Origin: Hyphomicrobiales bacterium
Lineage (GTDB): Bacteria; Pseudomonadota; Alphaproteobacteria; Rhizobiales; Devosiaceae
NCBI GenBank assembly: GCA_027487555.1
Contig: JAIYDI010000051.1
Location: 1 to 64,000 of the forward strand
Direction of reading: 5' to 3'
DNA: 64,000 nucleotides
Position 1 is the first letter of the stretch; each line of letters begins with the position of its first letter. This document shows positions 19,909-28,635 of this stretch, piece after piece. Made by a program: the position numbers and the translations under genes. The notes under the pieces were generated by a model. The model worked only from the letters and a program-made list of their open reading frames with translations, did not search any database and had not been told where the DNA came from.

Positions 19909-21111
19909 TCAAACCTGAACGAGAGCGCCGTTCCGCGCCACGAGCCGCCCACCCTTGTAGACATCGCGCGCCGAAGGCACCGCCACCACCGCCTCAGGCA
20001 CATGCGCGGCATCGAGCACGGCGAAATCCGCCTTGGCGCCCACCACGAGCCCGTAGTCATCGAGGCCCAGCGCCTTGGCGCCCGCGGCGCTCACCATGTC
20101 GAATGCCTCGGCTAACTGCGCATCGGTGAAAAACGCCGAGCGATGCCCGATGACATTGGCGCGCCGCAGCATGTCGCCATCGCCATAGGGCCACCAGCTG
20201 TCGCGAATATTGTCCGAGCCAGAAAACACCGTCACACCGGCGGCCCTGAGTGGCGCCACCGGCGGAAACGCATGGTCGGGCGGCGCAATGGTCATGATGG
20301 CAACACCGCTCTCTGCCAACAGCTCCGCCGTCCGCGCCAGCAGCCCTGCATCCACCTGCCCCAGCGCATAGGCATGGCTCACCGCCACCTGGCCCTGAAG
20401 CTCGAGCGCTCGCGTCCTGTGGCAGATCTGCTCGATTTCATACACCCCGAGCGTACCGCCATCATGCAGGTGGATATCCACACCCACACCGCGCTTTTCG
20501 GCAATGCCGAACACCACATCGAGATGCTTTTCGACATCGCGGTCGAGCGTTGCCGGATCGAGCCCTCCGACAAGATCGCACCCGGCCACTACCGCCGCAT
20601 CGAGCAGCTCCGCCGTGCCCGGGCTCGTCAGAATCCCGCTCTGCGGAAAGGCAACGAGCTGGATATCGATCCGGTCGCCATATTCCGCCCGCACTTCCGC
20701 AACCGCCTCAAGATGGCTGAGCTTCACCTCGGCATCGATCATCACATGACTGCGCATTGTCGTCGTGCCCTGCCTCAGGCACAGCTCGAGCTGCCGCCGC
20801 GCCCGCTCCCGCATCGGGTCAGCCGTTGCGATAGTCTCGGTCTGGAACCGCACCCGCTCCCGCACGGAGAAGCCGCTGGTGTTCGGCTTGTGCGGCTTCC
20901 AGGGCTCGCCGAAAAAGCTCGTATCGAGATGGATATGCCCCTCGACGAAGCCCGGCAGCACCAGCTTGCCGCCAAGGTCGACGCGCTCCACACCCTCCGG
21001 CGCCGCGGCACCGGCGGGCAGAAACGCGGCAAACCGCCCATCCTCCACCAGCAGCGCCACGCACGACCCGTCCGGCAGCAGGGCATTGTCGAACAGCTGC
21101 GCGCGGGCCAT
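19909..21111 (-). CDS. Amidohydrolase, cytosine-deaminase-like
   Basis: This 400-residue amidohydrolase is a paralog of the next gene. The first metal motif is FVEGHIHLDTSFFGEPW near 55-71. Other motifs are VDIHLHDGGTLGVYEIE, VAVSHAYALGQ and VFSGSDNIRDSWWPYGDGDM, where the catalytic Asp is kept (SDN). HLHDGG lacks the Glu of CodA's HCDE, so plain cytosine deaminase activity is unlikely. It should act in the cytoplasm on a ring C-N bond. It sits 18 bases after the BtpA-like gene and 9 before the paralog. Two paralogs may act on successive steps, or on substrate and product of one ring. Confidence 0.78.
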   Translation of the reverse strand: MARAQLFDNALLPDGSCVALLVEDGRFAAFLPAGAAAPEGVERVDLGGKLVLPGFVEGHIHLDTSFFGEPWKPHKPNTSGFSVRERVRFQTETIATADPMRERARRQLELCLRQGTTTMRSHVMIDAEVKLSHLEAVAEVRAEYGDRIDIQLVAFPQSGILTSPGTAELLDAAVVAGCDLVGGLDPATLDRDVEKHLDVVFGIAEKRGVGVDIHLHDGGTLGVYEIEQICHRTRALELQGQVAVSHAYALGQVDAGLLARTAELLAESGVAIMTIAPPDHAFPPVAPLRAAGVTVFSGSDNIRDSWWPYGDGDMLRRANVIGHRSAFFTDAQLAEAFDMVSAAGAKALGLDDYGLVVGAKADFAVLDAAHVPEAVVAVPSARDVYKGGRLVARNGALVQV

Positions 21112-21129
21112 GGGTCTTTCCTCTTGGGT

Positions 21130-21930
21130 TCAGTGTAACGGCAGGCTGCGCAGCTTCTCCATGAAGCGCTGGACGCGGGCTCCGTCGACCGCCTTCCAGG
21201 TATCGCCATCCACCTTGAAATGCGTGCCGATCACGCAGCCATCAGCAAGGCTCATGATATCGGCGACGTTTTCGATATTCACCCCGGTATTGGCGAGCAG
21301 CGGGGTATCCGGCAACGCATCGCGCACCGCCTTCAAATTGCTCATCTCCGCCGGCTGCCCGGTGAGTGGGCCGGAGACCAGCAGCACATCGGCCAGCGAC
21401 GAAAACACCGCGCTCTTGGCGCGCATCGCGATCGGCCGGCTATCGAGCGACGAGGCGAACTCGGCATTGATGTTGAATAAGAGCTTCAGGTCCGGCCGCG
21501 CCAACTGGCTGCGCAAGCGCAGCGCCTTGGCCGCATTCGGCTCCCATAGCCCCATGTCGGAAGCGAACAACCCGGTGAAAATCTCGCGGGCAAAGCTCGC
21601 CCCGGTCGCCACCGCAATCGCCACCGTCGCGTAGGGATCCCACAGGTAATTCACCCCGAACGGCACTTTCAGCATCGGCTTCACCGCCGACACCACCGCC
21701 GTCATTGCCGCGATCGACTCGACCGAGCCCTTCAGCTCATAGGGACGGTCGTTCTCATTGCCGAACATGATGGCATCGACGCCGCCCGCCTGCAGCTTCT
21801 CGATATCGGCGGAGACGCCGTCGATCAGCTTCGCCATGCCGCCATCGGCATCATAGAGCGGCGCCCCCGGCAGGGCGCCGATATGCGCCATGGCGATGAC
21901 GGTCTTGCGGCGTCTGTCAAACAAATCCAT
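21130..21930 (-). CDS. BtpA/SgcQ family protein
   Basis: The protein has 266 residues and a predicted TIM-barrel fold. Family features are the start VIAMAHIGALPGAPLYD, the DAIMFGNENDRPYEL segment, VPFGVNYLWDPYATVAIAVA, and the C-terminal phosphate-binding-like ADGCVIGTHFKVDGDTWKAV. BtpA was first linked to photosystem I stability, but bacterial SgcQ-type relatives sit in sugar or nucleoside catabolic operons and have no firm function. ATG 21930 is used; an upstream extension would run into the DeoR gene. It lies between the DeoR gene and the amidohydrolases in one likely operon. A role as aldolase or phosphate-sugar enzyme is possible but unproven. Confidence 0.8.
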   Translation of the reverse strand: MDLFDRRRKTVIAMAHIGALPGAPLYDADGGMAKLIDGVSADIEKLQAGGVDAIMFGNENDRPYELKGSVESIAAMTAVVSAVKPMLKVPFGVNYLWDPYATVAIAVATGASFAREIFTGLFASDMGLWEPNAAKALRLRSQLARPDLKLLFNINAEFASSLDSRPIAMRAKSAVFSSLADVLLVSGPLTGQPAEMSNLKAVRDALPDTPLLANTGVNIENVADIMSLADGCVIGTHFKVDGDTWKAVDGARVQRFMEKLRSLPLH

Positions 21931-21964
21931 TCGAAACTGAACTCCACTAGAGGAAACTGCCGCC

Positions 21965-22837
21965 TCAGCGCGCGATGATGATCTTGACGCCCGCCGCTTC
22001 GAGCGCGGCCTGCAGCTCGGCCGGCGGGGCATTGTCGGTGATCAGCGTGCCCACACCCGAGAGCAGGGCCACGCGCGACAGCGCCCGGCGGTTGAATTTC
22101 GACGAATCGCACAACACGATCACCTCGCCGGCGCTCGCCATCAGCGCGCGCTTCACCTCGGTGTCCTCGGGCGAATAATCGTAGAAGCCGTGCGCATCGA
22201 GTCCCGACACGCCGATGAACACCTTGTCGAGATAGTGGCTCTCCACCGCGGCAATCGCCTGCGGCCCGATTACCGAAAACTCCGGCACGCGCACCTGCCC
22301 GCCCAGCACATAGACGGTGGAATTGGCCTCGGCGAGCAGCATGCCGACGCGCAGATTATTGGTGAATACCCGCAAATCGCGGCGTCCGGCCAGTACCTGC
22401 GCCAGCGCCAGGATCGAGGTGCCGACATCGAGCCCGAGTGACTCGCCGGGGCCCACCAGAGCGGCAGCGGCCTCTGCAATCGCCGATTTCTCCAGTGCCC
22501 TCAATCGCATGCGCTGCTCGAAGGCCGGCTCCTCTATGTCGAAGCTCGCCCCGGTGATCGCCAGCGGCCCAGTCGCGACCGCGCCGCCATGCGTGCGTTC
22601 GAGCAGTCCGCGCTTGCCCAGCGCGTCGAGGTCGCGGCGGATGGTCATGCCCGAGACATTGAGTTCGTCGGCGAGGCTGGTGATCGACACGAAGCCGTTC
22701 TTTTCGAACGAGGCGATGATCCGTGCATGGCGCAGCGCCGCCGGCAGGCGCCCGCCGCGCTCCTGCCCAGGCTCGGCAGCGTCGATCTCGGCATCCTGGC
22801 GCCTGGCGCCCAAAGTCCTGGTGTCACTGCCGGCCAT
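21965..22837 (-). CDS. DeoR/GlpR-family transcriptional regulator
   Basis: This 290-residue repressor-type protein has an N-terminal winged helix-turn-helix near 38-90 (SITSLADELNVSGMTIRRDL, then GLLERTHGGA). Its C-terminal DeoR sugar-phosphate sensor domain includes GLDVGTSILALAQVL, GVSGLDAHGFYDYSPEDTEV and VLCDSSKFNRRA. DeoR proteins sense phosphorylated sugars, which fits the FGGY kinase in the same island. It is divergent from the SDR gene at 23017 and upstream of the BtpA and amidohydrolase genes, so it probably controls both directions and perhaps the ABC operon. The first 35 residues are unusually polar; a later start is possible. Confidence 0.88.
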   Translation of the reverse strand: MAGSDTRTLGARRQDAEIDAAEPGQERGGRLPAALRHARIIASFEKNGFVSITSLADELNVSGMTIRRDLDALGKRGLLERTHGGAVATGPLAITGASFDIEEPAFEQRMRLRALEKSAIAEAAAALVGPGESLGLDVGTSILALAQVLAGRRDLRVFTNNLRVGMLLAEANSTVYVLGGQVRVPEFSVIGPQAIAAVESHYLDKVFIGVSGLDAHGFYDYSPEDTEVKRALMASAGEVIVLCDSSKFNRRALSRVALLSGVGTLITDNAPPAELQAALEAAGVKIIIAR

Positions 22838-22930
22838 GCCCGTCTCCTGCGCCTCCCCGTCGGGCCGTTTCCATCACTGGCCGACCCATTGTTTCACCCT
22901 GCCTAACACAGCGTCCGAAGTTAATAAAGG

Positions 22931-22957
22931 TTGTTATATGTGAGATAATGTTCAATA
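22931..22957. promoter_or_regulatory. Possible DeoR operator between divergent genes
   Basis: TTGTTATATGTGAGATAATG contains TTAT-N7-ATAA, a short inverted repeat, in the 180-base gap between the DeoR gene and the SDR gene. Words from it recur at 13823-13839 and 14060-14073 before the other operons of the island. It is an AT-rich spot in GC-rich DNA. Binding is inferred only. Confidence 0.4.
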
Positions 22958-23016
22958 GTGCAAAAACTCACTCAAGCCGGAAATTGCATCCCGGCCCAAG
23001 CGTCAAGGAACAGGCA

Positions 23017-23790
23017 ATGTCGGAATTCAACGGCAAGTCCGTGGTCGTCACGGGCGGTGCTTCAGGTATCGGGGCGGCCATCGTCCGCGAGTTTCACCGC
23101 GAAGGTGCGCGGGTCACTATCCTCGATCTCAACCCGGAGCGGGCCGCTGCTTTCGCAGCCGAACTCGGCGAGCGCGCCTTTTCCGGCCCCGTCGATGTGC
23201 GCGACCGCGCTTCCGTGCAGGCGGCAGTCGATAGCGTCATCGCCCAGCAGGGCGGCATCGATATCCTCTGCGCCAATGCCGGCGTCTCCACCATGCAGAA
23301 ATCTGTCGACCTCACCGATGAGGATTGGGATTTCAACATGGATGTGAACGCCAAGGGCATCTTCATCACCAACCAGCTGGTCGTCCGCCACTTCCTCGCC
23401 ACCGGCAAGAAGGGCGTCATCGTCAACACCGCATCGCTCGCCGCCAAGGTCGGCGCGCCGCTGCTGGCGCATTACTCTGCCAGCAAGTTCGCCGTCCTCG
23501 GCTGGACGCAGGGGCTGGCGAAAGAACTCGCCCCCGTCGGTATCCGCGTCAACGCCGTCTGCCCCGGCTTCGTGCGCACCTCCATGCAGGAGCGCGAGGT
23601 GATCTGGGAAGGCGAGCTGCGCGGCATGACGCCCGAGGCCGTGCGGGCCGAATATGTCAGCCTCACCCCGATGGGCCGAATCGAGGAGCCAGAGGATGTC
23701 GCCGTCGTGGTGAAATTCCTCGCCTCCGACGGCGCCCGCTTCATGACCGGACAGGGCATCAACGTCACCGGCGGCATCCGCATGGATTGA
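23017..23790 (+). CDS. SDR-family NAD(P)-dependent oxidoreductase
   Basis: The 257-residue classical short-chain dehydrogenase/reductase has the cofactor motif VVVTGGASGIGAAI at 9-22, an acidic residue after beta-2 (ILDLN) that favours NAD, and the structural NAG motif (LCANAGVS). The catalytic Ser is in NTASLAAKVG, Tyr-x-x-x-Lys in HYSASKFAVLG, and PG motif in VCPGFVRTSM. It oxidises a secondary alcohol or reduces a ketone; the substrate is not predictable. ATG 23017 follows AAGGA by 8 bases. It is divergent from the DeoR gene, and the questin-oxidase-like gene follows 35 bases later, so the two probably act together. Confidence 0.9.
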   Translation: MSEFNGKSVVVTGGASGIGAAIVREFHREGARVTILDLNPERAAAFAAELGERAFSGPVDVRDRASVQAAVDSVIAQQGGIDILCANAGVSTMQKSVDLTDEDWDFNMDVNAKGIFITNQLVVRHFLATGKKGVIVNTASLAAKVGAPLLAHYSASKFAVLGWTQGLAKELAPVGIRVNAVCPGFVRTSMQEREVIWEGELRGMTPEAVRAEYVSLTPMGRIEEPEDVAVVVKFLASDGARFMTGQGINVTGGIRMD

Positions 23791-23825
23791 CCGGCAAAGC
23801 CGGGCAGCGACAAGGGAGGAATTTC

Positions 23826-24899
23826 ATGGATCTCGGCAACACCTCGGCACGCGGCACCATCGCCGTGCCGCGACATCCGCGCGCCGCGACGGCGCTCCGT
23901 TCCATCATCGCCGAGATCGGCCAGCGCTCGGGCGAGTTCCCCGTCTTCCTCGCCAATCACCTGCCCATGGTGCTCGAAGCCATGGGCCGGCTCGGCGCTG
24001 CGCCCGAGCGGCTGGCTGAATATGCCGAGCATTATAACCGCGTCCACGCCGTCCCGGCTCTGCCCCCGCCCGTCGCCCCGCTCACCGCCGACACCTGGCG
24101 CACCGCCCTCGGCGACCGCTCCCGCGAAACCGACCTCCGCGATTTCTTCGCCGAAGAGGTCTCGCAGCGCGGCGGCGTCGAAACCATCCGCCTCTATCTG
24201 CCCACGCTCTTCCCCGGCGTCGCCGCCTCCGCCACCCACGGGCTGATGCGCCTCGCCTACGCGCTGCTCCGCCGCGACGAAACCGAAATCGGCATTTCGC
24301 TCGGCTATTGGGCCGCAGCCTATCTCGCTTTCCCCACCCGCTTGGGCGGCGCATCCCCCACCACCGATCCGCTCGTGCCCGTGCTCGCCATGCGCGGCGA
24401 GCCGAGTTTTTCCGGCATCGTCCTCCCCTCGACGCTGTTGTGGAAATTCATCGAGCACATGGGCACCCTGCCCGCCTTCCAGGCGCAACTTGGCCGCCTC
24501 GTGCCGACGCCCGCCCTTCTCGACGAACTCCGCCAGCTATCGCTCACTCTCTATGCCGCCACCCGCAGCTTCGAGGCGCTGCATGCCGTCACCGGCTGCC
24601 ATTGGCTGCGCCTTGTCGCCCCCACCCTCGACCGGCCGGAAATCCTCGTTGCCCATTGGTGGGAAGTGGTGATGTCGCTCTATGCCAAGATCGGCATGCC
24701 CGAGCTACCCAATGCCGCCACCATCGCCGCGTGGCGCGCCCTGCCCGTGCCGCCCGATGCCGACATTGCCGCTGCCGCCATCGCCTCCGACGACGAGCAC
24801 GATCACTCGCTGGTCTTTTCCGCCTTCGAGGAATTCAAGCTCACCGGCGACCCGCTCTACAAGGTCGTCGCCGCCCACCGCATCGGCCTCATCGCCTGA
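23826..24899 (+). CDS. Questin oxidase-like protein (AflY family)
   Basis: The protein has 357 residues and resembles the questin oxidase / AflY family (PF14027), named after a fungal enzyme that opens an anthraquinone ring by an oxygen-dependent Baeyer-Villiger-type step. Features seen: NHLPMVLEAMGRLGAAPERL near 40-60, a THGLMRLAYALLR motif near 137, and a C-terminal DEHDHSLVFSAFEEFK with His and acidic residues. The match is from memory of the family. Bacterial members are largely uncharacterised. The start follows AGGGAGGA by 5 bases. It sits 35 bases after the SDR gene, suggesting an oxidation pair on a ring substrate. There is no signal peptide. Confidence 0.7.
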   Translation: MDLGNTSARGTIAVPRHPRAATALRSIIAEIGQRSGEFPVFLANHLPMVLEAMGRLGAAPERLAEYAEHYNRVHAVPALPPPVAPLTADTWRTALGDRSRETDLRDFFAEEVSQRGGVETIRLYLPTLFPGVAASATHGLMRLAYALLRRDETEIGISLGYWAAAYLAFPTRLGGASPTTDPLVPVLAMRGEPSFSGIVLPSTLLWKFIEHMGTLPAFQAQLGRLVPTPALLDELRQLSLTLYAATRSFEALHAVTGCHWLRLVAPTLDRPEILVAHWWEVVMSLYAKIGMPELPNAATIAAWRALPVPPDADIAAAAIASDDEHDHSLVFSAFEEFKLTGDPLYKVVAAHRIGLIA

Positions 24900-25069
24900 T
24901 CGTTCTGCGGCGGATTGCAGCATAAGCACCCCGGCGATCCGGCTACATTGGTTAACCTTTCGTTAAACTCCCACTTTACAGACTAAAACCCTGTATGCAT
25001 CGTAATATTGCGGCACCGTTGTATCCCTTGCCCTATCGCCCCGAGTGATTGCCGCAGGAGTGTTCCGTC

Positions 25070-28000
25070 ATGCCGCCAATATACGAAAACGACGCGCCTG
25101 TTATTGAATTCGAGACGAGCCCGGTCGATCTCATTACCCTCAATGACGGCGCCGCAGCACGACTATTCAGAAACCCCGGTGACGGTCAGTTCACGGGCTC
25201 GGGCCAGACGCTAACCGATTTTTCTGGCCACGATCAGGCGCGTGGCGCCGATGTCGGCGACATCGACGGCGACGGCGATCTCGATGCGTTCATCGCCTAT
25301 GGCTTTTTCGGCCCCAGCACGGTCTTCCTCAACGACGGCAACGGCAACCTGACGCGCTTCGGCTCGGGCGTCGGCGGAGCTGACGTGCAGAATGTCTCCC
25401 TGGGCGATATCGACGGCGACGGCGATCTCGACGCGTTGCTCGCAGCCTGCGGGGCAGCCACCGACGGACAGCCGAGCTACATCTATCTGAACGATGGCGC
25501 CGGGAATTTCTCCTACTTCTCCAGCTTCGGGGACGCGCAAAGCTTCGACTCCGAACTCGTTGATCTGGATGGGGACGGCGATCTCGATGCCGTCATGGCC
25601 AACCTGCCGGGCCTCAACAATTCCCAGGTCAGCCAGGCCTGGCTCAATGACGGCACCGGCAACTTCACGGCTGCCTTCGTCTTCTCGGGCCACGCCTGGG
25701 ACGTCGCGGTTGGCGATGTGAACGGCGACAGCATCGCCGACGCCGTGTTTGCCACTGCCGAGAACGAGGCCGCACAGCTCTGGCTCGGCGATGGCGACGG
25801 CACCTTCACCGAAGTGCCCGGCGCGTTCCCCAACACCGGCTCGGAATTCTCGGCAATCGAGTTGGCCGACGTCGATGGTGATGGGGACCTCGATGTCGTG
25901 CGGGTGTTTACGGATCGCGACTCCCCGTCGCCAAATGCCGAAATCCTGCTCAACGACGGAACGGGAACCTTCACTTCGAATGGGCAGACCGATCTCGACG
26001 TATTTGGCTGGCGCCTCGACTCCGGCGACATAGATGGAGACGGCGATACCGATATCGTCTCCGCTGATCGCTTCGGCCAGGAGGCGCTTTGGGTGAACGA
26101 CGGCACCGGCCAGTTCACCATTTTCGAGAACATCGTGCCCGTAACCGAACTGACGGACATCCAACTCGGTGCCTTCACCCCCGGCACATCCGATACCGCG
26201 CCCACGGTTGAATTCACCGAAGGCGAGGTGAAGCAGATCCTGCCCACCGTGCTGCTTTCCGACTGCGACGGCTCGACGCTCGCTTCCGCCACCATGACCA
26301 TCAACGGCGGCTTTGCCGGCTCCAACGATCTGCTGCAGGTCGATACCGGCAGCACCGGCCTCATCGCGAGCTTCGCCAATGGTGTCCTGACCATTACCGG
26401 CACCGCCACTGTGGCAGTGTATCAGGCCATCCTCCGGCAAGTCGAATACATCTCGGGCGACGACCCCACCGGCCAGGGCAATTACCCCAACCGCACCTTT
26501 GCGGTCGTGGTGAACGATGGCACCGCCGACAGCAATGTCGCCAACGTGCTGATGGATATCGCCCCGGTCAACGACGGACCGGCGGTGATCAACACCATCG
26601 ACGACCAATCGGCCACCGAAGGTCAGCTCTTCACCTTCGAGGTTCCGTCCGACACCTTCGCGGATGTCGATGGCCCGAGCCTCACCTATACGGCCACACT
26701 CGCCGATGGATGCCCACTGCCCTCCTGGCTCAGCTTCACACCCTCCCTGCGCAGCTTCTCAGGCACGCCGCCCGCCAATGCCCCCTCCAGTCTCGAGATC
26801 AAGGTCATTGCCAGCGACGGCAGCCTAACCACCAGCGATGTGTTCAAGCTCGAGATCGAGGACGCGGGGGCCCCACCGGTCATCACTTCGGGGGGCGGCG
26901 GCGAAACGGCCAGCTACCAGGTGGCCGAGAACACCACCTCGGTAGGCGTCATCGTCGCTACTGACCCCGACAGTGACCCCATCGTCTACTCTATCACCGG
27001 CGGCGCCGACGCGGCGCTGTTCGATATCGACCCGCAGACCGGCGCCCTGCGCTTCCGCAACGCCCCGGATTTCGAGCACGCCTGCGACGCCGACCAGAAC
27101 AACACCTACCTCGTCGAAGTGACGGCGAGCGACGGCAGCGGCGTCGACACGCAATTGCTCACCGTCACGGTTACCGACCAGCAGGGCGTCACCATCAACG
27201 GCAACAACAATGCCAACACCGTCTCCGGCACGCTCACTGTGCTTGGCCAGCCCCTCGCCAGCGAAGAGAACGATTTCGTCTACGCAAAGGGTGGCAACGA
27301 CATCGTCTATGCCTTGGGCGGTGATGACTGGATTGATGGCGGCGCGGGCAAGGACCGCTTGTACGGCGGCCGCGGCAACGACACCTATATCGTCGACGAT
27401 TCCGGCGATTGCGTCATCGAGGACGATTGCGCCGGCACCGACACCGTCCGCTCGAGCGTTACCTTCCGGCTCGGCAGCAACATCGAAAACCTCGTGCTCA
27501 CCGGCACTGCCGCTATCTGCGCCTTCGGCAACGACCTGGCCAACACGCTCACCGGCAACGACGCGAACAACACGCTGATCGGCTATGCCGGGGCCGACAT
27601 ACTCGACGGTCGTGGCGGCTCCGATGTCGCGAGCTACCAAGGCTCTACGGCGGGCGTGGATGTTTCCCTCGCGACCGGCACTGCCACAGGCGGCGACGCA
27701 CATGGCGACACCCTCATCAGCATCGAAAGCCTCGTCGGCTCGAACAGCGGGGATACGCTCGAAGGCAATTCCGGCGCGAACTGGCTCGACGGCAAAGACG
27801 GCATCGACACCGTCTCCTACGAGCACGCCGCAGCGGGCGTGAAGCTCGATCTCTCGAAGACCAGCGCCCAGGCAACGGGCGGCAGCGGCACCGATGTGGT
27901 GCTCAATTTCGAGAATGTTCGCGGCTCCACATCGGGCGACACGCTCACCGGCAACAATGGTGACAATGTCATCGAAGGCCTTGGCGGTGGTGACACGCTT

Positions 28001-28390
28001 TCGGGCGGCAAGGGCAACGACGCACTCATTGGCGGCAAGGGCAACGACAAACTCACGGGCGGCGCCGGTTCCGATCGCTTCGTCTTCAACGTCGCATCGG
28101 AAGGCAAGGATACCCTCACCGACTTCGTCACCGGCACCGACAAGCTGGTGATCAGTGCCGCAGGCTTCGGCGGCGGCCTCGTCGCCAGCGGCTCAGTGTC
28201 GCTGCTCGCCGTCACCGATCCGTCGCAGGCGAGTTCCGGCGGCTCCAGCGGCTACTTCTTCTTCGACACTGCGGGCGCCGGCAAGGGCACGCTCTACTGG
28301 GATCCGACAGGTGGCGCGAGCAACGACTCCCTCGCCATCGCCGTGCTCTCGAGCGGAACGGTTTCGACAGCGGATTTCGTGCTCGTCTAG
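25070..28390 (+). CDS. Large VCBS/cadherin-like/RTX secreted protein
   Basis: This 1106-residue calcium-binding protein is probably exported by type I secretion. There is no N-terminal signal peptide. Residues 40-365 hold about seven FG-GAP/VCBS units (DIDGDGDLDA and similar). A cadherin-like segment follows at about 370-500, then an Ig-like domain (DDQSATEGQLFTFEV) near 510-600 and a cadherin-like domain near 610-700. RTX nonapeptides (GGxGxDxxx) lie at about 735-780 and 955-1005. The C-terminus GKGTLYWDPTGGASNDSLAI... is typical of type I substrates. ATG 25070 has AGGAG 9 bases upstream. The function may be adhesion or matrix; no enzyme domain is recognised. Transporter genes are not adjacent. 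Confidence 0.85.
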   Translation: MPPIYENDAPVIEFETSPVDLITLNDGAAARLFRNPGDGQFTGSGQTLTDFSGHDQARGADVGDIDGDGDLDAFIAYGFFGPSTVFLNDGNGNLTRFGSGVGGADVQNVSLGDIDGDGDLDALLAACGAATDGQPSYIYLNDGAGNFSYFSSFGDAQSFDSELVDLDGDGDLDAVMANLPGLNNSQVSQAWLNDGTGNFTAAFVFSGHAWDVAVGDVNGDSIADAVFATAENEAAQLWLGDGDGTFTEVPGAFPNTGSEFSAIELADVDGDGDLDVVRVFTDRDSPSPNAEILLNDGTGTFTSNGQTDLDVFGWRLDSGDIDGDGDTDIVSADRFGQEALWVNDGTGQFTIFENIVPVTELTDIQLGAFTPGTSDTAPTVEFTEGEVKQILPTVLLSDCDGSTLASATMTINGGFAGSNDLLQVDTGSTGLIASFANGVLTITGTATVAVYQAILRQVEYISGDDPTGQGNYPNRTFAVVVNDGTADSNVANVLMDIAPVNDGPAVINTIDDQSATEGQLFTFEVPSDTFADVDGPSLTYTATLADGCPLPSWLSFTPSLRSFSGTPPANAPSSLEIKVIASDGSLTTSDVFKLEIEDAGAPPVITSGGGGETASYQVAENTTSVGVIVATDPDSDPIVYSITGGADAALFDIDPQTGALRFRNAPDFEHACDADQNNTYLVEVTASDGSGVDTQLLTVTVTDQQGVTINGNNNANTVSGTLTVLGQPLASEENDFVYAKGGNDIVYALGGDDWIDGGAGKDRLYGGRGNDTYIVDDSGDCVIEDDCAGTDTVRSSVTFRLGSNIENLVLTGTAAICAFGNDLANTLTGNDANNTLIGYAGADILDGRGGSDVASYQGSTAGVDVSLATGTATGGDAHGDTLISIESLVGSNSGDTLEGNSGANWLDGKDGIDTVSYEHAAAGVKLDLSKTSAQATGGSGTDVVLNFENVRGSTSGDTLTGNNGDNVIEGLGGGDTLSGGKGNDALIGGKGNDKLTGGAGSDRFVFNVASEGKDTLTDFVTGTDKLVISAAGFGGGLVASGSVSLLAVTDPSQASSGGSSGYFFFDTAGAGKGTLYWDPTGGASNDSLAIAVLSSGTVSTADFVLV

Positions 28391-28635
28391 CGCAGCCGAA
28401 ATCGTCGCGGGGCGGCTCTGCTGCCCTGCGGCGTCCCCGCCGTAACCCTTTCTTCACAATGGCGCATACCCGACGCGGCCGAAACGCCAGGGCGGGCGCC
28501 GGCAAAGGCTGCTCGCTTCGGTGCAATATCTGCGTGGTATCGGCGCCCTTCTGGTGTTGCTGGACCAGGTCGCCGCCCGCCGCGTCGGCCTTCCCGCTTG
28601 ATTGGGGACAGGCCAGGCTCACAGGCGTTTGCCGC

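Noticed and set aside
25211..26608. 465-codon antisense ORF inside the VCBS-RTX gene
   Set aside because: It is the mirror of repetitive DGDGD coding sequence in GC-rich DNA; the sense protein has clear domains.
28407..28440. GCGGGG...CCCCGC pair after the RTX gene considered as a terminator
   Set aside because: The stem has only 6 bp with a 22-base loop and a weak T-rich tail, so I could not support it.
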